A stretch of DNA of 43,423 bases from Maribacter sp. (GTDB taxonomy: Bacteria > Bacteroidota > Bacteroidia > Flavobacteriales > Flavobacteriaceae). The translations under genes were made by a program, and so were the position numbers. The notes under the pieces were generated by a model that was not told the origin of the DNA, made no database searches, and saw only the letters and a program-made list of their open reading frames with translations. Positions within the stretch are counted from its first letter, which is position 1. Each line of letters begins with the position of its first letter. The DNA is taken from positions 1-43,423 of the forward strand of contig JARFRH010000026.1 in NCBI GenBank assembly GCA_029287355.1, in the 5' to 3' direction. Shown here one piece after another: positions 9,401 through 17,076 of the stretch.

Positions 9401-9732
9401 CACTAGCGGGTATTATGGTTCGTAATTCGGTATTGCTTATCGATTTTATCAATTTACGCTTAGCTGAAGGAGTACCCTTAAAACAAGCTGCGATTGAGGC
9501 TGGAGCAGTAAGAACCACCCCGATTTTGTTAACTGCTGGAACGGTAGTCATTGGCGCATTCGTCATACTATTTGACCCCATTTTTCAAGGACTGGCTATT
9601 TCGTTGATGGGTGGAACGATAGTTTCAACTGTGTTGACCTTATTAGTGGTGCCTTTGGTATATTATATGATAGAGCGCAAGAATTATCCTGAGGAGGTGG
9701 TAAAAGAAATCAAAGATCATATTCAAGACTAA
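6499..9732 (+). CDS. RND-family efflux permease (AcrB/HAE1-type)
   Basis: This 1077-residue inner-membrane proton antiporter has the full two-fold RND layout: TM1 near residues 15-35 (VLLMIVFMVIGVYSSFLIP), a large periplasmic porter loop, TM2-TM6 at about 350-500, a second porter loop, and TM8-TM12 at about 900-1060. The sequence GIVVDDSII places the proton-relay aspartates of TM4 at residues about 417-418. The PREEEPQIDVP segment after TM1 and the GYPGASPTEVE motif are family hallmarks. It may export drugs, metals or cell-derived compounds. The close match to PREEEPQI-type pumps favours organic substrates over the CusA metal group, but this is inference. The following small gene begins 10 bases after its stop. 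Confidence 0.95.
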   Translation: MKEGLAGKIAKMFIGSKLTVLLMIVFMVIGVYSSFLIPREEEPQIDVPMADIFVGYPGASPTEVESRVIKPLEKLISNIKGVEYVYSTSMKEQGMVIVQFYVGEDIERSFVKLYNEINKHMDQMPQGVTFPLVKTRAIDDVPMLGLTLWSENYDGYQLSQMAQELESEIKKVSEVAITHKIGNQNRQLRVVLDKDKLAASGLDFLSVSEMIKANNVQLSSGSFDKNDTEFLVNTGKFLASVADVENLVVGVQQNQPIYLKQIASIIDGPEIPQSYVSLGFGQASDKITDYKSEYPAVTISVAKRKGADAMKIADIVIDKVDHLRSTLIPDDVHVEITRNYGETASHKVSELLLHLIGSIIAVTLVVMLAMGWRGGLVVFLSVPITFALTLLSYYMLDYTLNRITLFALVFVTGIVVDDSIIIAENMHRHFKMKRLPFKQAALYAINEVGNPTILATFTVIASVLPMAFVSGLMGPYMAPMPIGASIAMILSLFVALTITPYLGFVFLRGKDKKGKVEKKEKPLEDTFIYRLYNKFERPLIESSRKRWLFLGLTFLLLIGSMVLFFTKSVAVKMLPFDNKNEFQVVIDMPEGTTLERTGVVAREIAQYLATRPEVVNYQNYIGTSAPITFNGLVRHYDLRGGSNMADIQVNLIDKGERSAQSHDIAKLLRPEIQKIASTFNANVKIVEVPPGPPVLSTIVAEVYGPDYDEQMKIANNVQEILKNTDDVVDIDWLVEADQTEYQFDIDKEKAMLYGVAPQQIAYTMNMAMSNRAITNLYDEDATNQVALVLALDEKEKSTITDISQLKVTSKLGNMVPIADLVDIKETISAKSIYRKNQKRVVYVMADMAGNLESPAYAILGMEEKLKEIVLPQGYKINEMYLGQPDFEDDYTVKWDGEWQITLEVFRDLGIAFLGAIILIYILIVGWFQNFKAPIVMMVAIPLSLIGIVLGHWIMGAFFTATSFIGMIALAGIMVRNSVLLIDFINLRLAEGVPLKQAAIEAGAVRTTPILLTAGTVVIGAFVILFDPIFQGLAISLMGGTIVSTVLTLLVVPLVYYMIERKNYPEEVVKEIKDHIQD

Positions 9733-9742
9733 ATAATAAGCT

Positions 9743-10048
9743 ATGAAATTATTAATTGTAACCGTGGTGGCGGAGTTCGAAAAGGACATTTTACGACTCT
9801 TTAAAAAAGCCAAGATCGAGAGTTTTAGCGAGAGTCAAATCGATGGGTATAAGACTTCCACACCACTGGTTCGAACAGCAAGCTGGTTCCCTAGTGAAAA
9901 GGGTGGAATCGAATCGAGTTTGTTCTTTTCGTTCACGGAAGATGAAAATATTACTACCCTTTTTGAGCTAATTAAGACATTCAATAAAAATCTGGAAACC
10001 AACAATCCGATCAAGGCAGTGGTGGTTCCAATTGAAAAATCAATTTAA
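9743..10048 (+). CDS. Small PII-like (DUF3240-like) protein associated with the RND pump
   Basis: The 101-residue protein has no signal or membrane segment. Its beta-alpha-beta pattern suggests a ferredoxin-like, PII-type fold: MKLLIVTVVAEFEKDILRLFKKA, then SESQIDGY, and a final strand NPIKAVVVPIE. Small PII-like proteins of the DUF3240 type accompany some RND metal pumps, and the position immediately after the permease fits that. No nucleotide-binding residue can be confirmed by eye. It probably modulates the pump; this is inference from context and fold pattern. Confidence 0.7.
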   Translation: MKLLIVTVVAEFEKDILRLFKKAKIESFSESQIDGYKTSTPLVRTASWFPSEKGGIESSLFFSFTEDENITTLFELIKTFNKNLETNNPIKAVVVPIEKSI

Positions 10049-10065
10049 TCTTAAAAAATCATAAA

Positions 10066-10275
10066 ATGTTAAATACTTATTTTAGAGTTATCGTTGGCAC
10101 ATTAGTTTTAGTAAGTGTTGCCCTGTCCGTTTATGTGCATATGAACTGGTTGTGGTTTACTGTTTTCATTGGTGTTAATTTAATACAATCCGCATTTACG
10201 AAGTGGTGTTTATTGGAGATAATTCTTTTGAAATTAGGGGTAAAAAAAAATGAAGGTAGTCGTATAGCACAGTAA
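10066..10275 (+). CDS. DUF2892-type small membrane protein
   Basis: The 69-residue protein contains two predicted transmembrane helices (residues about 8-24, VIVGTLVLVSVALSVYV, and 28-45, WLWFTVFIGVNLIQSAF). These are followed by the CLLEIILLKLGVKK segment typical of DUF2892, the membrane part of YgaP-like proteins. Members often occur as the last gene of RND operons in Bacteroidota, as here, 17 bases after the PII-like gene. The function is unknown. Confidence 0.8.
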   Translation: MLNTYFRVIVGTLVLVSVALSVYVHMNWLWFTVFIGVNLIQSAFTKWCLLEIILLKLGVKKNEGSRIAQ

Positions 10276-10488
10276 CTAAATTCAAATCCGTTATTACACA
10301 GACCCTGTACTTACATGAATTTCATCTAGCATATCCAATTGCCCGGATTAATAGTTCCTTGTAATTCAAAAACAATATAACCTGTAAATCAAAGATTTAA
10401 AGGCTATTTGAGTGTTTTATGTAGTCTAAAAGTGAGCTCGATAGGGTTTGAATTCCCCTTGCATGAATTTCTCGCCATGGGATAGGAC

Positions 10489-10718
10489 ATAAAAAACCTG
10501 ACGACATCGTCAGGGTTCATATTTCGATTTTTAATTTGGCTGGTGCTCGAATCGGACCGAGGGATTCAAAAAATACCGGTGCACATATGCCGTTCTGGGC
10601 CAGTTGGCTTAGGGCCTTTAATTATTTTATAATCAAAAAATTAAAACTGGGCCTGGCAAAGTATGCACTGAATGGCGCACCGAAATGTACCTGAATTTTA
10701 TATGAACTTGTTTGTAGG
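10489..10718. repeat. Flanking repeat, copy 1: terminator hairpin, T-arm-like and GCGCACCG segments
   Basis: This non-coding stretch shares, in the same orientation and order, several blocks with 41811-41985: an A-tract and hairpin CCTGACGA/TCGTCAGG (10497-10514) followed by GGTTCATATTTC; a GGCTGGNGCTCGAA segment that on the minus strand looks like a tRNA T-arm and 3' end; GCACTGAATGGCGCACCGAA; and TATGAACTTGTTTGT. On the minus strand the hairpin plus T-tract is an intrinsic terminator. The arrangement is what a tRNA-targeted integrative element leaves behind. No intact tRNA or integrase is present here. The rest of 10276-10850 shows no convincing gene. Confidence 0.6.
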
Positions 10719-10850
10719 AAAATGAAATAAACTTACTAGGCATTTATAATTATAGACCTCTTTTATTTTATATCCAATACTTCTTTTCTTCGATTGTTTT
10801 GATATGTTTTATCCTTGTTGCTTTTACTAAATTTATCTAAAAGATCAATC

Positions 10851-11246
10851 CTAAAAATCGTTTTCATCACTATAGGCTTGGTTGCATTTTCCAATTTCCT
10901 CATTTGCCCTATCCGTTGTAAAACCGAGTCCAATGGCATATTTAAAAATCAATTTTCGTTCCTCTTCATCGATTTTATGGTCGGCATAGATAATGCGACA
11001 CAAATCATGGAGTCGCTCAATACGTTCTTCCAAGGAATAGGGCGGAATCAATGGATATTTCTCTGGATGTTTCAATATGGGTTTGACCTCCTCTTCGGAA
11101 ACATCGAGCTTTAAAGCCAAACGTTTCAAAACGGTTTCTTCTTCCGGGTTGATTGGGCCGTCGATGCTGGCCAACTTCACTATGGCCGCAAAGTGGGAAA
11201 CATTACTTTGGTGTTCGCCTGATTCGTAAGCTTCTAAGATTGACAT
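10851..11246 (-). CDS. TerB-like (tellurite-resistance-type) stress protein
   Basis: The 131-residue all-helical protein matches the TerB/DjlA N-terminal fold: VSHFAAIVKLASIDGPINPEEETVLKRLA, then LHDLCRIIYADHKIDEEERKLIFKYA. The two acidic segments after helices (DGPINPEEE and DHKIDEEE) are the family's putative metal-binding turns. It is cytoplasmic. It lies 58 bases downstream of the 11305-11703 gene on the same strand and is probably transcribed from that gene's operator-bearing promoter. TerB-domain proteins are linked to envelope and chemical stress responses. The exact role here is unknown. Confidence 0.82.
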   Translation of the reverse strand: MSILEAYESGEHQSNVSHFAAIVKLASIDGPINPEEETVLKRLALKLDVSEEEVKPILKHPEKYPLIPPYSLEERIERLHDLCRIIYADHKIDEEERKLIFKYAIGLGFTTDRANEEIGKCNQAYSDENDF

Positions 11247-11304
11247 TTTCTTTATTTTTAGGTTACTATGTATTCAATATTTAGTTTTCAACCTGAAGGA
11301 TAGC

Positions 11305-11703
11305 CTAAAGAAATCCTCCTATATAATTGTAAATCCTTGTTTTGTAATCGTTAATACCTGCATAGAATTCCTCAAAACAATCTTTTAACACCTTATGGTT
11401 TTCCAAGTAGTAGGTATCGCAAGAAATGTCCTGACACTCCAAAAAACCGCGCAATTTGTCCTCATATTCGGTGATTTCTTTTTTTAGATTCTTCGCTTCC
11501 AATGTTCTGGTACCTACTTCTTGCTTGAACTGTTGTAATCGCTCAAAAAGATTGGGTGTGTTATTCTTGTATATATGGGCATTCAATAACTTTTCTATAA
11601 ACTGGGTTTCAGTCTCAATAGATTCAAGGGTTGATTTCCACCATTGGGCATCACGTTGAAAAGCGGTCAATAGTTCTTCCTGTGTATTTTGTTCGCCCAA
11701 CAT
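11305..11703 (-). CDS. Hypothetical coiled-coil protein, first gene of a regulon unit
   Basis: The 132-residue cytoplasmic protein is rich in Glu, Lys and Leu and has long heptad-like helices (ERLQQFKQEVGTRTLEAK, KKEITEYEDKLRGFLE). It has an aromatic N-terminal motif, RDAQWWKSTLESIETE, and two cysteines in LECQDISCD. I do not recognise a family. The gene starts 23 bases downstream of a -7 box at 11726-11733 belonging to the shared promoter class, and it is followed by the TerB-like gene, so it belongs to the stress programme by regulation. Confidence 0.75.
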   Translation of the reverse strand: MLGEQNTQEELLTAFQRDAQWWKSTLESIETETQFIEKLLNAHIYKNNTPNLFERLQQFKQEVGTRTLEAKNLKKEITEYEDKLRGFLECQDISCDTYYLENHKVLKDCFEEFYAGINDYKTRIYNYIGGFL

Positions 11704-11725
11704 TTTTAATATTTTAAAATTAATC

Positions 11726-11768
11726 TAAAATTACGTTTTGTGACGTCTTCTTAAAATGATCGTTGTCA
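11726..11768 (-). promoter_or_regulatory. Regulon promoter: TGACAACGATCA operator plus -7 box TAATTTTA
   Basis: Read on the minus strand, the operator covers 11768-11757 and the box 11733-11726, with the standard 24-position spacing. It drives the coiled-coil gene and probably the TerB-like gene. It lies between that gene and the 3' end of the upstream alcohol dehydrogenase gene. Confidence 0.75.
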
Positions 11769-11786
11769 TTTCAATTGATTATTTTT

Positions 11787-12815
11787 CTAAAGGATTTGCA
11801 ACACTTTAGCACCTCTGATCTTTTGTTCCTTGAGCTCAATGAGTACTTCGTTGGCTTGTTCCAAAGGATATATTTGGTACGCTGGTTTGATGGAAGCCTT
11901 TACAGCCAGTTCCAAAAAATCGGCTACGTCTTTACTTGTTACATTGGCGACCGACTTGATTTCCTTTTCCATCCAAAGATGGTCTCGGTAAGACAGATTT
12001 TGAAGATAGAGCATATCATTTTTCTCTTTACGGATGGCATTGATGACCAATCGGCCACCTTTTTGGAGATTGCCAAGGGCTTCCACAGTGGGTTTCCATG
12101 CGGGCGTGGTATCGATAATGGCATCTAGTTTTTCAGGGGACGGGTCGGCAGTATCGCCCGACCAGACGGCCCCAAGTTCCTTGGCGAACTGCCTTTCCTC
12201 GGCATTTCTTGCGAACACAAAAACTTTTGTATTCGGATAGCTGTGGTTGACCATTTTGAGCACTAAATGTGCAGAAGCCCCAAAACCCGTTAGTCCCAAA
12301 TTATCCCCATCCTTGATTAGTGCAAGTTGAAGGGAGCGGTAACCGATGGCCCCTGCACATAGCAAAGGGGCTGCTTCGGCATCTGTAAAAAAGTTGGGAA
12401 TGGCATGGGTGTATTGTTCGGGAACTGTCATATATTCGGTATAACCACCGTTCACGTCCTTTCCAGTGCCTATAAAATCATCACATAGGTTTTCATTGCT
12501 CTCCAGACAAAATTTGCATTTACCACAGGCGGAAAATATCCATGCTACCCCAACTCGATCGCCGACCTTGAATTTTGAAGTGCTTTTGCCTAATTTCTCC
12601 ACAATACCAATAACTTGATGCCCAAGGACCACGGGAAGTTTTGGCGGTACCAACCTTCCCTCGATTTCATCGAGTTCGGTATGGCAGACGCCACAGACCG
12701 AAATTTTAATACGTACTTCCCCATTCTTTGGTATGGGTATAGGAATATCGACCAAATCAAGGGGTAAACTATTCTCTTTTACCAAAGAAATCCTATTAAG
12801 AACCATTGCTTTCAT
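11787..12815 (-). CDS. Zinc-dependent alcohol dehydrogenase (MDR family)
   Basis: The 342-residue cytoplasmic NAD(P)-dependent oxidoreductase interconverts alcohols and aldehydes. Catalytic zinc ligands are visible as Cys44-His45 (GVCHTE) and His66 (GHQVIG). The structural-zinc cysteines 97, 100, 103 and 111 form CGKCKFCLESNENLC. The Rossmann motif GLTGFGASAH follows at about residue 174. Length and order match the GroES-like plus Rossmann layout. It resembles AdhA-type enzymes used for aldehyde reduction. No convincing TGA-N6-TCA promoter with correct spacing lies upstream, so it may not belong to the regulon directly. The gene ends 18 bases from the operator at 11768. Confidence 0.92.
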   Translation of the reverse strand: MKAMVLNRISLVKENSLPLDLVDIPIPIPKNGEVRIKISVCGVCHTELDEIEGRLVPPKLPVVLGHQVIGIVEKLGKSTSKFKVGDRVGVAWIFSACGKCKFCLESNENLCDDFIGTGKDVNGGYTEYMTVPEQYTHAIPNFFTDAEAAPLLCAGAIGYRSLQLALIKDGDNLGLTGFGASAHLVLKMVNHSYPNTKVFVFARNAEERQFAKELGAVWSGDTADPSPEKLDAIIDTTPAWKPTVEALGNLQKGGRLVINAIRKEKNDMLYLQNLSYRDHLWMEKEIKSVANVTSKDVADFLELAVKASIKPAYQIYPLEQANEVLIELKEQKIRGAKVLQIL

Positions 12816-12963
12816 ACATCGATTTGTTGTCGTCCCATATTCACTTTACCATAAGAATCAAATGAGGGTAATTAATAAGGGCGCTTTTTATCATAAGCCA
12901 TCAGTGTGGGAATCCTTAAAGATTAATTATCATAAATGTAATTGAAACAGTCCCGGTTCTATA

Positions 12964-13006
12964 TGATGTCCGTCATTTTAACTATTAGGGCATTTCGTTA
13001 ATTTTA
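12964..13006 (+). promoter_or_regulatory. Regulon promoter: TGATGTCCGTCA operator plus -7 box TAATTTTA
   Basis: The operator covers 12964-12975 and the box 12999-13006, with the standard spacing. The predicted start near 13011 precedes the hydrolase-phosphoribosyltransferase pair. Confidence 0.75.
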
Positions 13007-13031
13007 TCCGGAAACCAAAGTGAAATCACAA

Positions 13032-13700
13032 ATGAAGACAGAACAGGAATATAAATCCGTAAATATTACCTTAGATGGGCTTACGCTAAAAGGAAATCTC
13101 GCTATTCCCAAAAACGCAATCGGGATGGTCATTTTTTCACATGGGAGCGGGAGTAGTCGTCTAAGTCCTAGAAATAATTATGTGGCCGGGGTTTTACAAG
13201 AAAAGGGGTTGGCCACCTTATTGTTCGACTTATTGACCGAAAAGGAAGATGGGGTTTATGAAAATAGGTTCAATATCGATTTGATTACCATGCGCCTTAT
13301 TGATGTTACGCAGTGGGTACAGCATCAAAAAGAAGTCAAGGGTTTGTCAATCGGATATTTTGGGGCGAGTACAGGAGCTGCTTCGGCATTACGGGCAGCC
13401 GCTTTTTATGGCAATGACATTATGGCCGTGGTCTCAAGGGGAGGTAGGCCGGATCTCGCACTACAGGATCTATACAAAGTAACAGCACCTACACTCTTGA
13501 TTGTTGGAGGTCGGGACAATGTGGTCATCGAACTAAATGAAAAAGCCTATCAAAAACTACAATGCGAAAGGAAACTGGAAATTATACCCAAAGCCACACA
13601 CTTGTTCGAAGAACCGGGCAAATTGGAAGAAGTAGCTCGGATATCGGCCAACTGGTTTGCCGCACATTTACAACCAGAAAAAAAAGCGAAAGATGTTTAA
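13032..13700 (+). CDS. Dienelactone-hydrolase-like alpha/beta hydrolase
   Basis: The roughly 222-residue cytoplasmic hydrolase has the expected oxyanion-turn segment (FSHGSGSSRLSPRNN), a nucleophile elbow GASTG in YFGASTGAASAL, an acid residue in VGGRDNVV and a catalytic His in KATHLFEEPG. ATG 13032 is chosen because the predicted transcription start is near 13011; an in-frame GTG at 13020 would leave only a very short leader but is possible. The gene overlaps the following phosphoribosyltransferase by 8 bases. Hydrolase-PRTase pairs of this kind recur in stress islands, sometimes as fusions. The substrate is unknown. Confidence 0.88.
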   Translation: MKTEQEYKSVNITLDGLTLKGNLAIPKNAIGMVIFSHGSGSSRLSPRNNYVAGVLQEKGLATLLFDLLTEKEDGVYENRFNIDLITMRLIDVTQWVQHQKEVKGLSIGYFGASTGAASALRAAAFYGNDIMAVVSRGGRPDLALQDLYKVTAPTLLIVGGRDNVVIELNEKAYQKLQCERKLEIIPKATHLFEEPGKLEEVARISANWFAAHLQPEKKAKDV

Positions 13701-14334
13701 GAACAGAACGGATGCCGGTATACAATTAGCGAAAAAGCTAGTCAAGTTCAAAAATGAAAATATAGTGGTCCTGGCCATTCCAAAAGGGGGACTACCACTC
13801 GGTGCGATTATTGCAAAAACCCTGAATGCACCACTCGATGTGGTACTGACCAAAAAAATTGGACACCCTTTCCAAAAAGAATATGCTATTGGAGCGGTAA
13901 GTCTTGAAGACATTATACTGACCGAAGATAAAGCGATTACCAAAAGTTATATCGATAAAGAGACCGCCCGTATACGGGAAAAACTAAAAGAGCAATACGA
14001 TCAATATTATAAAGATAGGCCTCCCGAAAGCCTAAAGGACAAAACGATAATCATTGTTGACGATGGCATCGCTACAGGAAATACCCTTATGGCTACGATA
14101 AAGCTAGTTAGCAAACAAACCCCAACTAAAGTCATAGTTGCTATACCTGTTGCGCCTTCAACAGCCATCCACAGATTGGAAAATAACCCCGATGTGAGTA
14201 AAGTAATCTGTTTATTGGTTCCTAATAATTTTCAGGCAGTTGGCCAGTTTTATGAAGAATTTCATCAAGTTTCGAGTCAAGAGGCCATACAATTATTAAT
14301 CGAAGCCAATGCGCCTACGAAGTCTGGGCTCTAA
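13693..14334 (+). CDS. Phosphoribosyltransferase-family protein
   Basis: The 213-residue protein has the type I PRTase fold. The PRPP-binding motif IIIVDDGIATGNTL is clear, with the paired aspartates at about residues 123-124. An N-terminal substrate-loop region includes VVLAIPKGGLPLGA and DVVLTKKIGHPFQKEYAIG. ATG 13693 starts inside the last codons of the hydrolase gene (ATGTTTAA overlap), indicating translational coupling. A longer reading from 13657 would overlap the hydrolase by 44 bases and is less likely. The family includes enzymes and regulators, and the target is unknown. It is transcribed from the operator promoter at 12964. Confidence 0.9.
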   Translation: MFKNRTDAGIQLAKKLVKFKNENIVVLAIPKGGLPLGAIIAKTLNAPLDVVLTKKIGHPFQKEYAIGAVSLEDIILTEDKAITKSYIDKETARIREKLKEQYDQYYKDRPPESLKDKTIIIVDDGIATGNTLMATIKLVSKQTPTKVIVAIPVAPSTAIHRLENNPDVSKVICLLVPNNFQAVGQFYEEFHQVSSQEAIQLLIEANAPTKSGL

Positions 14335-14401
14335 TAATGGGGAACTAGCACTTTTTTTGTACACCCCCACTTTAAGTGTAGGTTACTATTCGTTATGATT
14401 T

Positions 14402-15046
14402 TCATTTTTTAGTCGCTTTCACAACCACAAAAGACCCTTCCCCATAGCCTGCCTTCGGCATTTGTACTTCTTTGATTTCGTCTAAATCGCCAAACAGCGT
14501 CTGTATGAATTCCAGATTCTTGAATCCATTTTCCTTAAGCAATTTCTCTATTCGGTCAACAGAATAGAAAGTGGCCTTTCCAAAAAAGGTACTGCGGTGG
14601 CGCTTTCCCAAATATTGTTTTGCCACGCTTTGGTCCTTATCCAAAAAACCGATCAAGATGGCACCCTTGTGTTTCAATACCCTATGAGCCTCTGCCAAGG
14701 CTTGCTTAATTTTATCAAGGTGGCATACGGTCACAAAAAGCACAAAATCGAATTGCAAATCGCTATAGGGAAGACTTTCCGCAACGCCATCTATTACCTC
14801 GATTCCCCTTCCTATGGCTTTTTTGGCCATGGCCTTAGAAGGTTCAACACCTTCTTTGATACCTAAAGGAAGTGCAAACTGTCCTGTACCAAGACCCACT
14901 TCGATACCCCGCAAGTTTTCGGGTAATTTCTGTAACTGTTCCCTTATGGCCATTATCTCCGATTGATAGACCTCGGCATAGGCTTCATACCATTTTTCGT
15001 ATGCTTCAACATTTTTGTCGAATATTTCTGTCTGTAACATAATCAT
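14402..15046 (-). CDS. Class I SAM-dependent methyltransferase
   Basis: The roughly 214-residue methyltransferase has motif I IEVGLGTGQFALPLG, then VEPSKAMAKKA (motif II region), VAESLPYSDLQFDFVLFVTV (motif III-IV) and LAEAHRVLKHKGAILIGF (post-motif). This is the UbiE/Methyltransf_11 layout. The N terminus NVEAYEKWYEAY is usual for such small enzymes. The start at 15046 (or 15040) is preferred over an upstream ATG at 15094, because that one would overlap the candidate operator. The substrate is unknown. It is convergent with the phosphoribosyltransferase gene. Confidence 0.88.
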   Translation of the reverse strand: MIMLQTEIFDKNVEAYEKWYEAYAEVYQSEIMAIREQLQKLPENLRGIEVGLGTGQFALPLGIKEGVEPSKAMAKKAIGRGIEVIDGVAESLPYSDLQFDFVLFVTVCHLDKIKQALAEAHRVLKHKGAILIGFLDKDQSVAKQYLGKRHRSTFFGKATFYSVDRIEKLLKENGFKNLEFIQTLFGDLDEIKEVQMPKAGYGEGSFVVVKATKK

Positions 15047-15063
15047 CTTGTTTTTAATTTTTC

Positions 15064-15106
15064 CAAATATCCCAACCAGTGGGATGATAAGCAATGACCT
15101 TGATTA
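15064..15106 (-). promoter_or_regulatory. Possible degenerate regulon promoter for the methyltransferase
   Basis: On the minus strand TAATCAAGGTCA (15106-15095) matches the operator except TGA is TAA. At the standard spacing lies GATATTTG (15071-15064), which keeps the TTTG half of the -7 box. It is weaker than the twelve listed promoters. Confidence 0.35.
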
Positions 15107-15150
15107 GGCCTGGAATACTAACCACATTGAACTATACCTGAGAATGACCA

Positions 15151-16323
15151 TCAAAACCTAAAAAGCGCATTCATCGAACTACCTGTTACGGGCATTTCTT
15201 CGGAATTCAAAAAATATGCTTGGCCACCTTGGCGAAAGGTTTCCAATGCGGCAAGGTTGGTCAATGAGGTATTGTACGTTTCTTGTTGGTCGTCAATGGT
15301 AACTTTGTTGCTCTCGATATCATAAATACCGAAAAGATCAATGTCATTTTCAATGAAAAGGGTATCGACCTTTCCGTTCAAGGCAGCGTTGATAATCTCA
15401 TCAATCTCATAGGATGTCTTTTGGGTATGGTACAATTCCTTAAATTGCGTTAACTTCTCTGCTAGGGGTTTTGCGAAATGGGGTTCCATCAAATCCCAAG
15501 ATGCCTGGTGCAAACTTGTCTTCACTTTGAACTCTGGATCACCCCCTATGTTTTCTTGGTAAAGTTCAGTATATGTGCTCGCCTGCTTATAGAGATCGAA
15601 CAAATAGTCTACACAAGCTAATACCAAGGGCGCACTTTTATCTGAAATGGCCTTTTTCACTCCTTGATCAACTGCCTTGAAAAAGGTAAGCAGTTCTTTT
15701 CTATGATCATCCTTACCCTCACCGTGGCCGTGAAATACGCCAGCGCCATGTACGTTCTGACCGCTTCTAAACTGTAGCATTTTTGGCTTGTAGTCAAAGC
15801 CTACAGCCTCCTCTAGTCGATTTGGGGCAAAATCCTCAATGTTCATATCCTTAAAACCGTATCTAGATGCTTTATAGAGACGTATATAGTCTTGACTCAG
15901 CTCCAAAAGATAATATCGGCCATTATTATGGTAAAGTGCCAACAAGGGATTTAGATAAAAACGACTGGACACGTAAGTCTTTGCCTTGAATGCTATGGGT
16001 ACCTGATACAAGCGCATTCCTTCTTCCGGATCTAAGAAAATGACCAACCCTTCTGACGGATTCCTCCAGAGTTCAACCTGATCAAGAAGTTGCACTACGG
16101 GTTTAAGATAGTTAGCTATTTCGTCCTTATGCATTTGATGTTCCGTCAAAGTCACCTTCACTTTATTGATACTTTGTTTAAGTGAGGCTTGTGCCAGGTG
16201 CATGTTTTGCTCCTTTCCCTTTTTATCCATGGGGAGGTAGATGGAAATACAATGGAGTGCACGTTTCTCCATTAAGGATTCAAAAATTTCTTTTGGTAAC
16301 GGATGTGTTTCAGAAGTATGCAT
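15151..16323 (-). CDS. baeRF family 3 protein (bacterial archaeo-eukaryotic release-factor-like)
   Basis: The 390-residue protein begins HTSETHPLPKEIFESLMEKR and continues ISIYLPMDKKG, the N-terminal pattern of bacterial eRF1-like proteins. It then has a middle domain (YYLLELSQDYIRLYKAS) and a C-terminal L7Ae-like part (GKVDTLFIENDIDLFGIYD) ending EMPVTGSSMNALFRF. The family is related to eRF1/Pelota and is suspected to act on stalled ribosomes or tRNA; the function is unproven. The start is decided by the promoter: the -7 box is at 16348-16341, so an upstream ATG at 16344 would lie before the transcription start. Regulation places it in the stress regulon. Confidence 0.82.
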   Translation of the reverse strand: MHTSETHPLPKEIFESLMEKRALHCISIYLPMDKKGKEQNMHLAQASLKQSINKVKVTLTEHQMHKDEIANYLKPVVQLLDQVELWRNPSEGLVIFLDPEEGMRLYQVPIAFKAKTYVSSRFYLNPLLALYHNNGRYYLLELSQDYIRLYKASRYGFKDMNIEDFAPNRLEEAVGFDYKPKMLQFRSGQNVHGAGVFHGHGEGKDDHRKELLTFFKAVDQGVKKAISDKSAPLVLACVDYLFDLYKQASTYTELYQENIGGDPEFKVKTSLHQASWDLMEPHFAKPLAEKLTQFKELYHTQKTSYEIDEIINAALNGKVDTLFIENDIDLFGIYDIESNKVTIDDQQETYNTSLTNLAALETFRQGGQAYFLNSEEMPVTGSSMNALFRF

Positions 16324-16340
16324 GGCCAAACTATTTTGGG

Positions 16341-16383
16341 CCAATGTACCGATTGGATGGTATACTCAAAATGATTTCAATCA
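16341..16383 (-). promoter_or_regulatory. Regulon promoter: TGATTGAAATCA operator plus -7 box TACATTGG
   Basis: On the minus strand the operator is 16383-16372 and the box 16348-16341, at the standard spacing. The half sites TGAT/ATCA are closer to the classical Fnr form TTGAT-N4-ATCAA than the other copies. It drives the baeRF gene with a very short leader. Confidence 0.7.
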
Positions 16384-16456
16384 GCTAGGAAAAAGAAAAT
16401 AAGCAAATTTTAGACGCTGACAAAAAGAAGTAAGGAAGTATACTACACACAGCATC

Positions 16457-16837
16457 TCATTTGAAAAGGCTTTTGCCCTTTAGGCATTTTTCGATTGATG
16501 CCAAAAGTTCCTCTAATTCAAAGGGCTTAGTGATGTAAGCATCTGCTCCTGCATCCATACCCTTATTAACTTCCATTTTTTCGGATTTGGCACTAAAGAA
16601 AATAAAGGGAATTCTTTTAAGATCGGGATGTTGCCCTAGATTTTTGAGTACGGTAAAGCCATCCATTTCCGGCATAAGGAGGTCGCATAAAATCAAATCG
16701 GGCATGTGAAGTTTGATTTGTTCGAGGCCTATCTTCCCATTCGAGGCGGTCAAAGTAGCGTAGCCCTCAAGTTCCAGAAGTTCTGCCGTATTTTCTCGAA
16801 TGGTCGTGCTGTCCTCGATAATAAGGATTCTAATCAT
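16457..16837 (-). CDS. Stand-alone response-regulator receiver domain
   Basis: The 126-residue protein is a CheY-like receiver with no output domain. The acidic pair is Glu8-Asp9 (IIEDS), the phospho-acceptor is Asp52 (LILCDLLMPEMDG), and the conserved Lys lies in YITKPFELEELL. ATG 16837 gives the canonical MIRILIIEDS start; an in-frame ATG 45 bases upstream would add an atypical hydrophobic leader. No histidine kinase is encoded nearby, so the phosphodonor is elsewhere. The gene diverges from the alpha-glucan phosphorylase gene. No correctly spaced operator is seen on its own strand. Confidence 0.9.
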   Translation of the reverse strand: MIRILIIEDSTTIRENTAELLELEGYATLTASNGKIGLEQIKLHMPDLILCDLLMPEMDGFTVLKNLGQHPDLKRIPFIFFSAKSEKMEVNKGMDAGADAYITKPFELEELLASIEKCLKGKSLFK

Positions 16838-16994
16838 TGCCAAAGCGAATATTATAAAATTTGAGGGAGGAAAAAGATACAAAAAATAGTATAATTTGAA
16901 GGAATATTCTTCTTGTTTATGAAGCCTTGGATTATACCCGTCTTAAACTCAGGGGCGATATCAAGCTGTTATTTATAGGACAATTATCCCCAAC

Positions 16995-17037
16995 TGATGT
17001 GTGTCATACCAAAAGTCTTTTCCTCCTCATAGTTTTA
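16995..17037 (+). promoter_or_regulatory. Regulon promoter: TGATGTGTGTCA operator plus -7 box TAGTTTTA
   Basis: The operator covers 16995-17006 and the box 17030-17037, at the standard spacing. It precedes the alpha-glucan phosphorylase, FMN-protein and pfkB genes, which probably form one transcript. Confidence 0.75.
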
Positions 17038-17076
17038 TCCTTCAAATACCCTAATTAAATATATAGGTCTCCAAGC

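Noticed and set aside
12816-12960. Regulon operator for the alcohol dehydrogenase (TAATTACCCTCA on the minus strand)
   Set aside because: One half site is wrong and the box at the expected position is TATGGGAC, lacking TTT.
16972-17006. Use of the 16995 operator toward the receiver gene on the minus strand
   Set aside because: At the correct spacing the sequence is TAACAGCT without a TTT element, and the receiver gene is 130 bases further; the plus-strand orientation fits perfectly.
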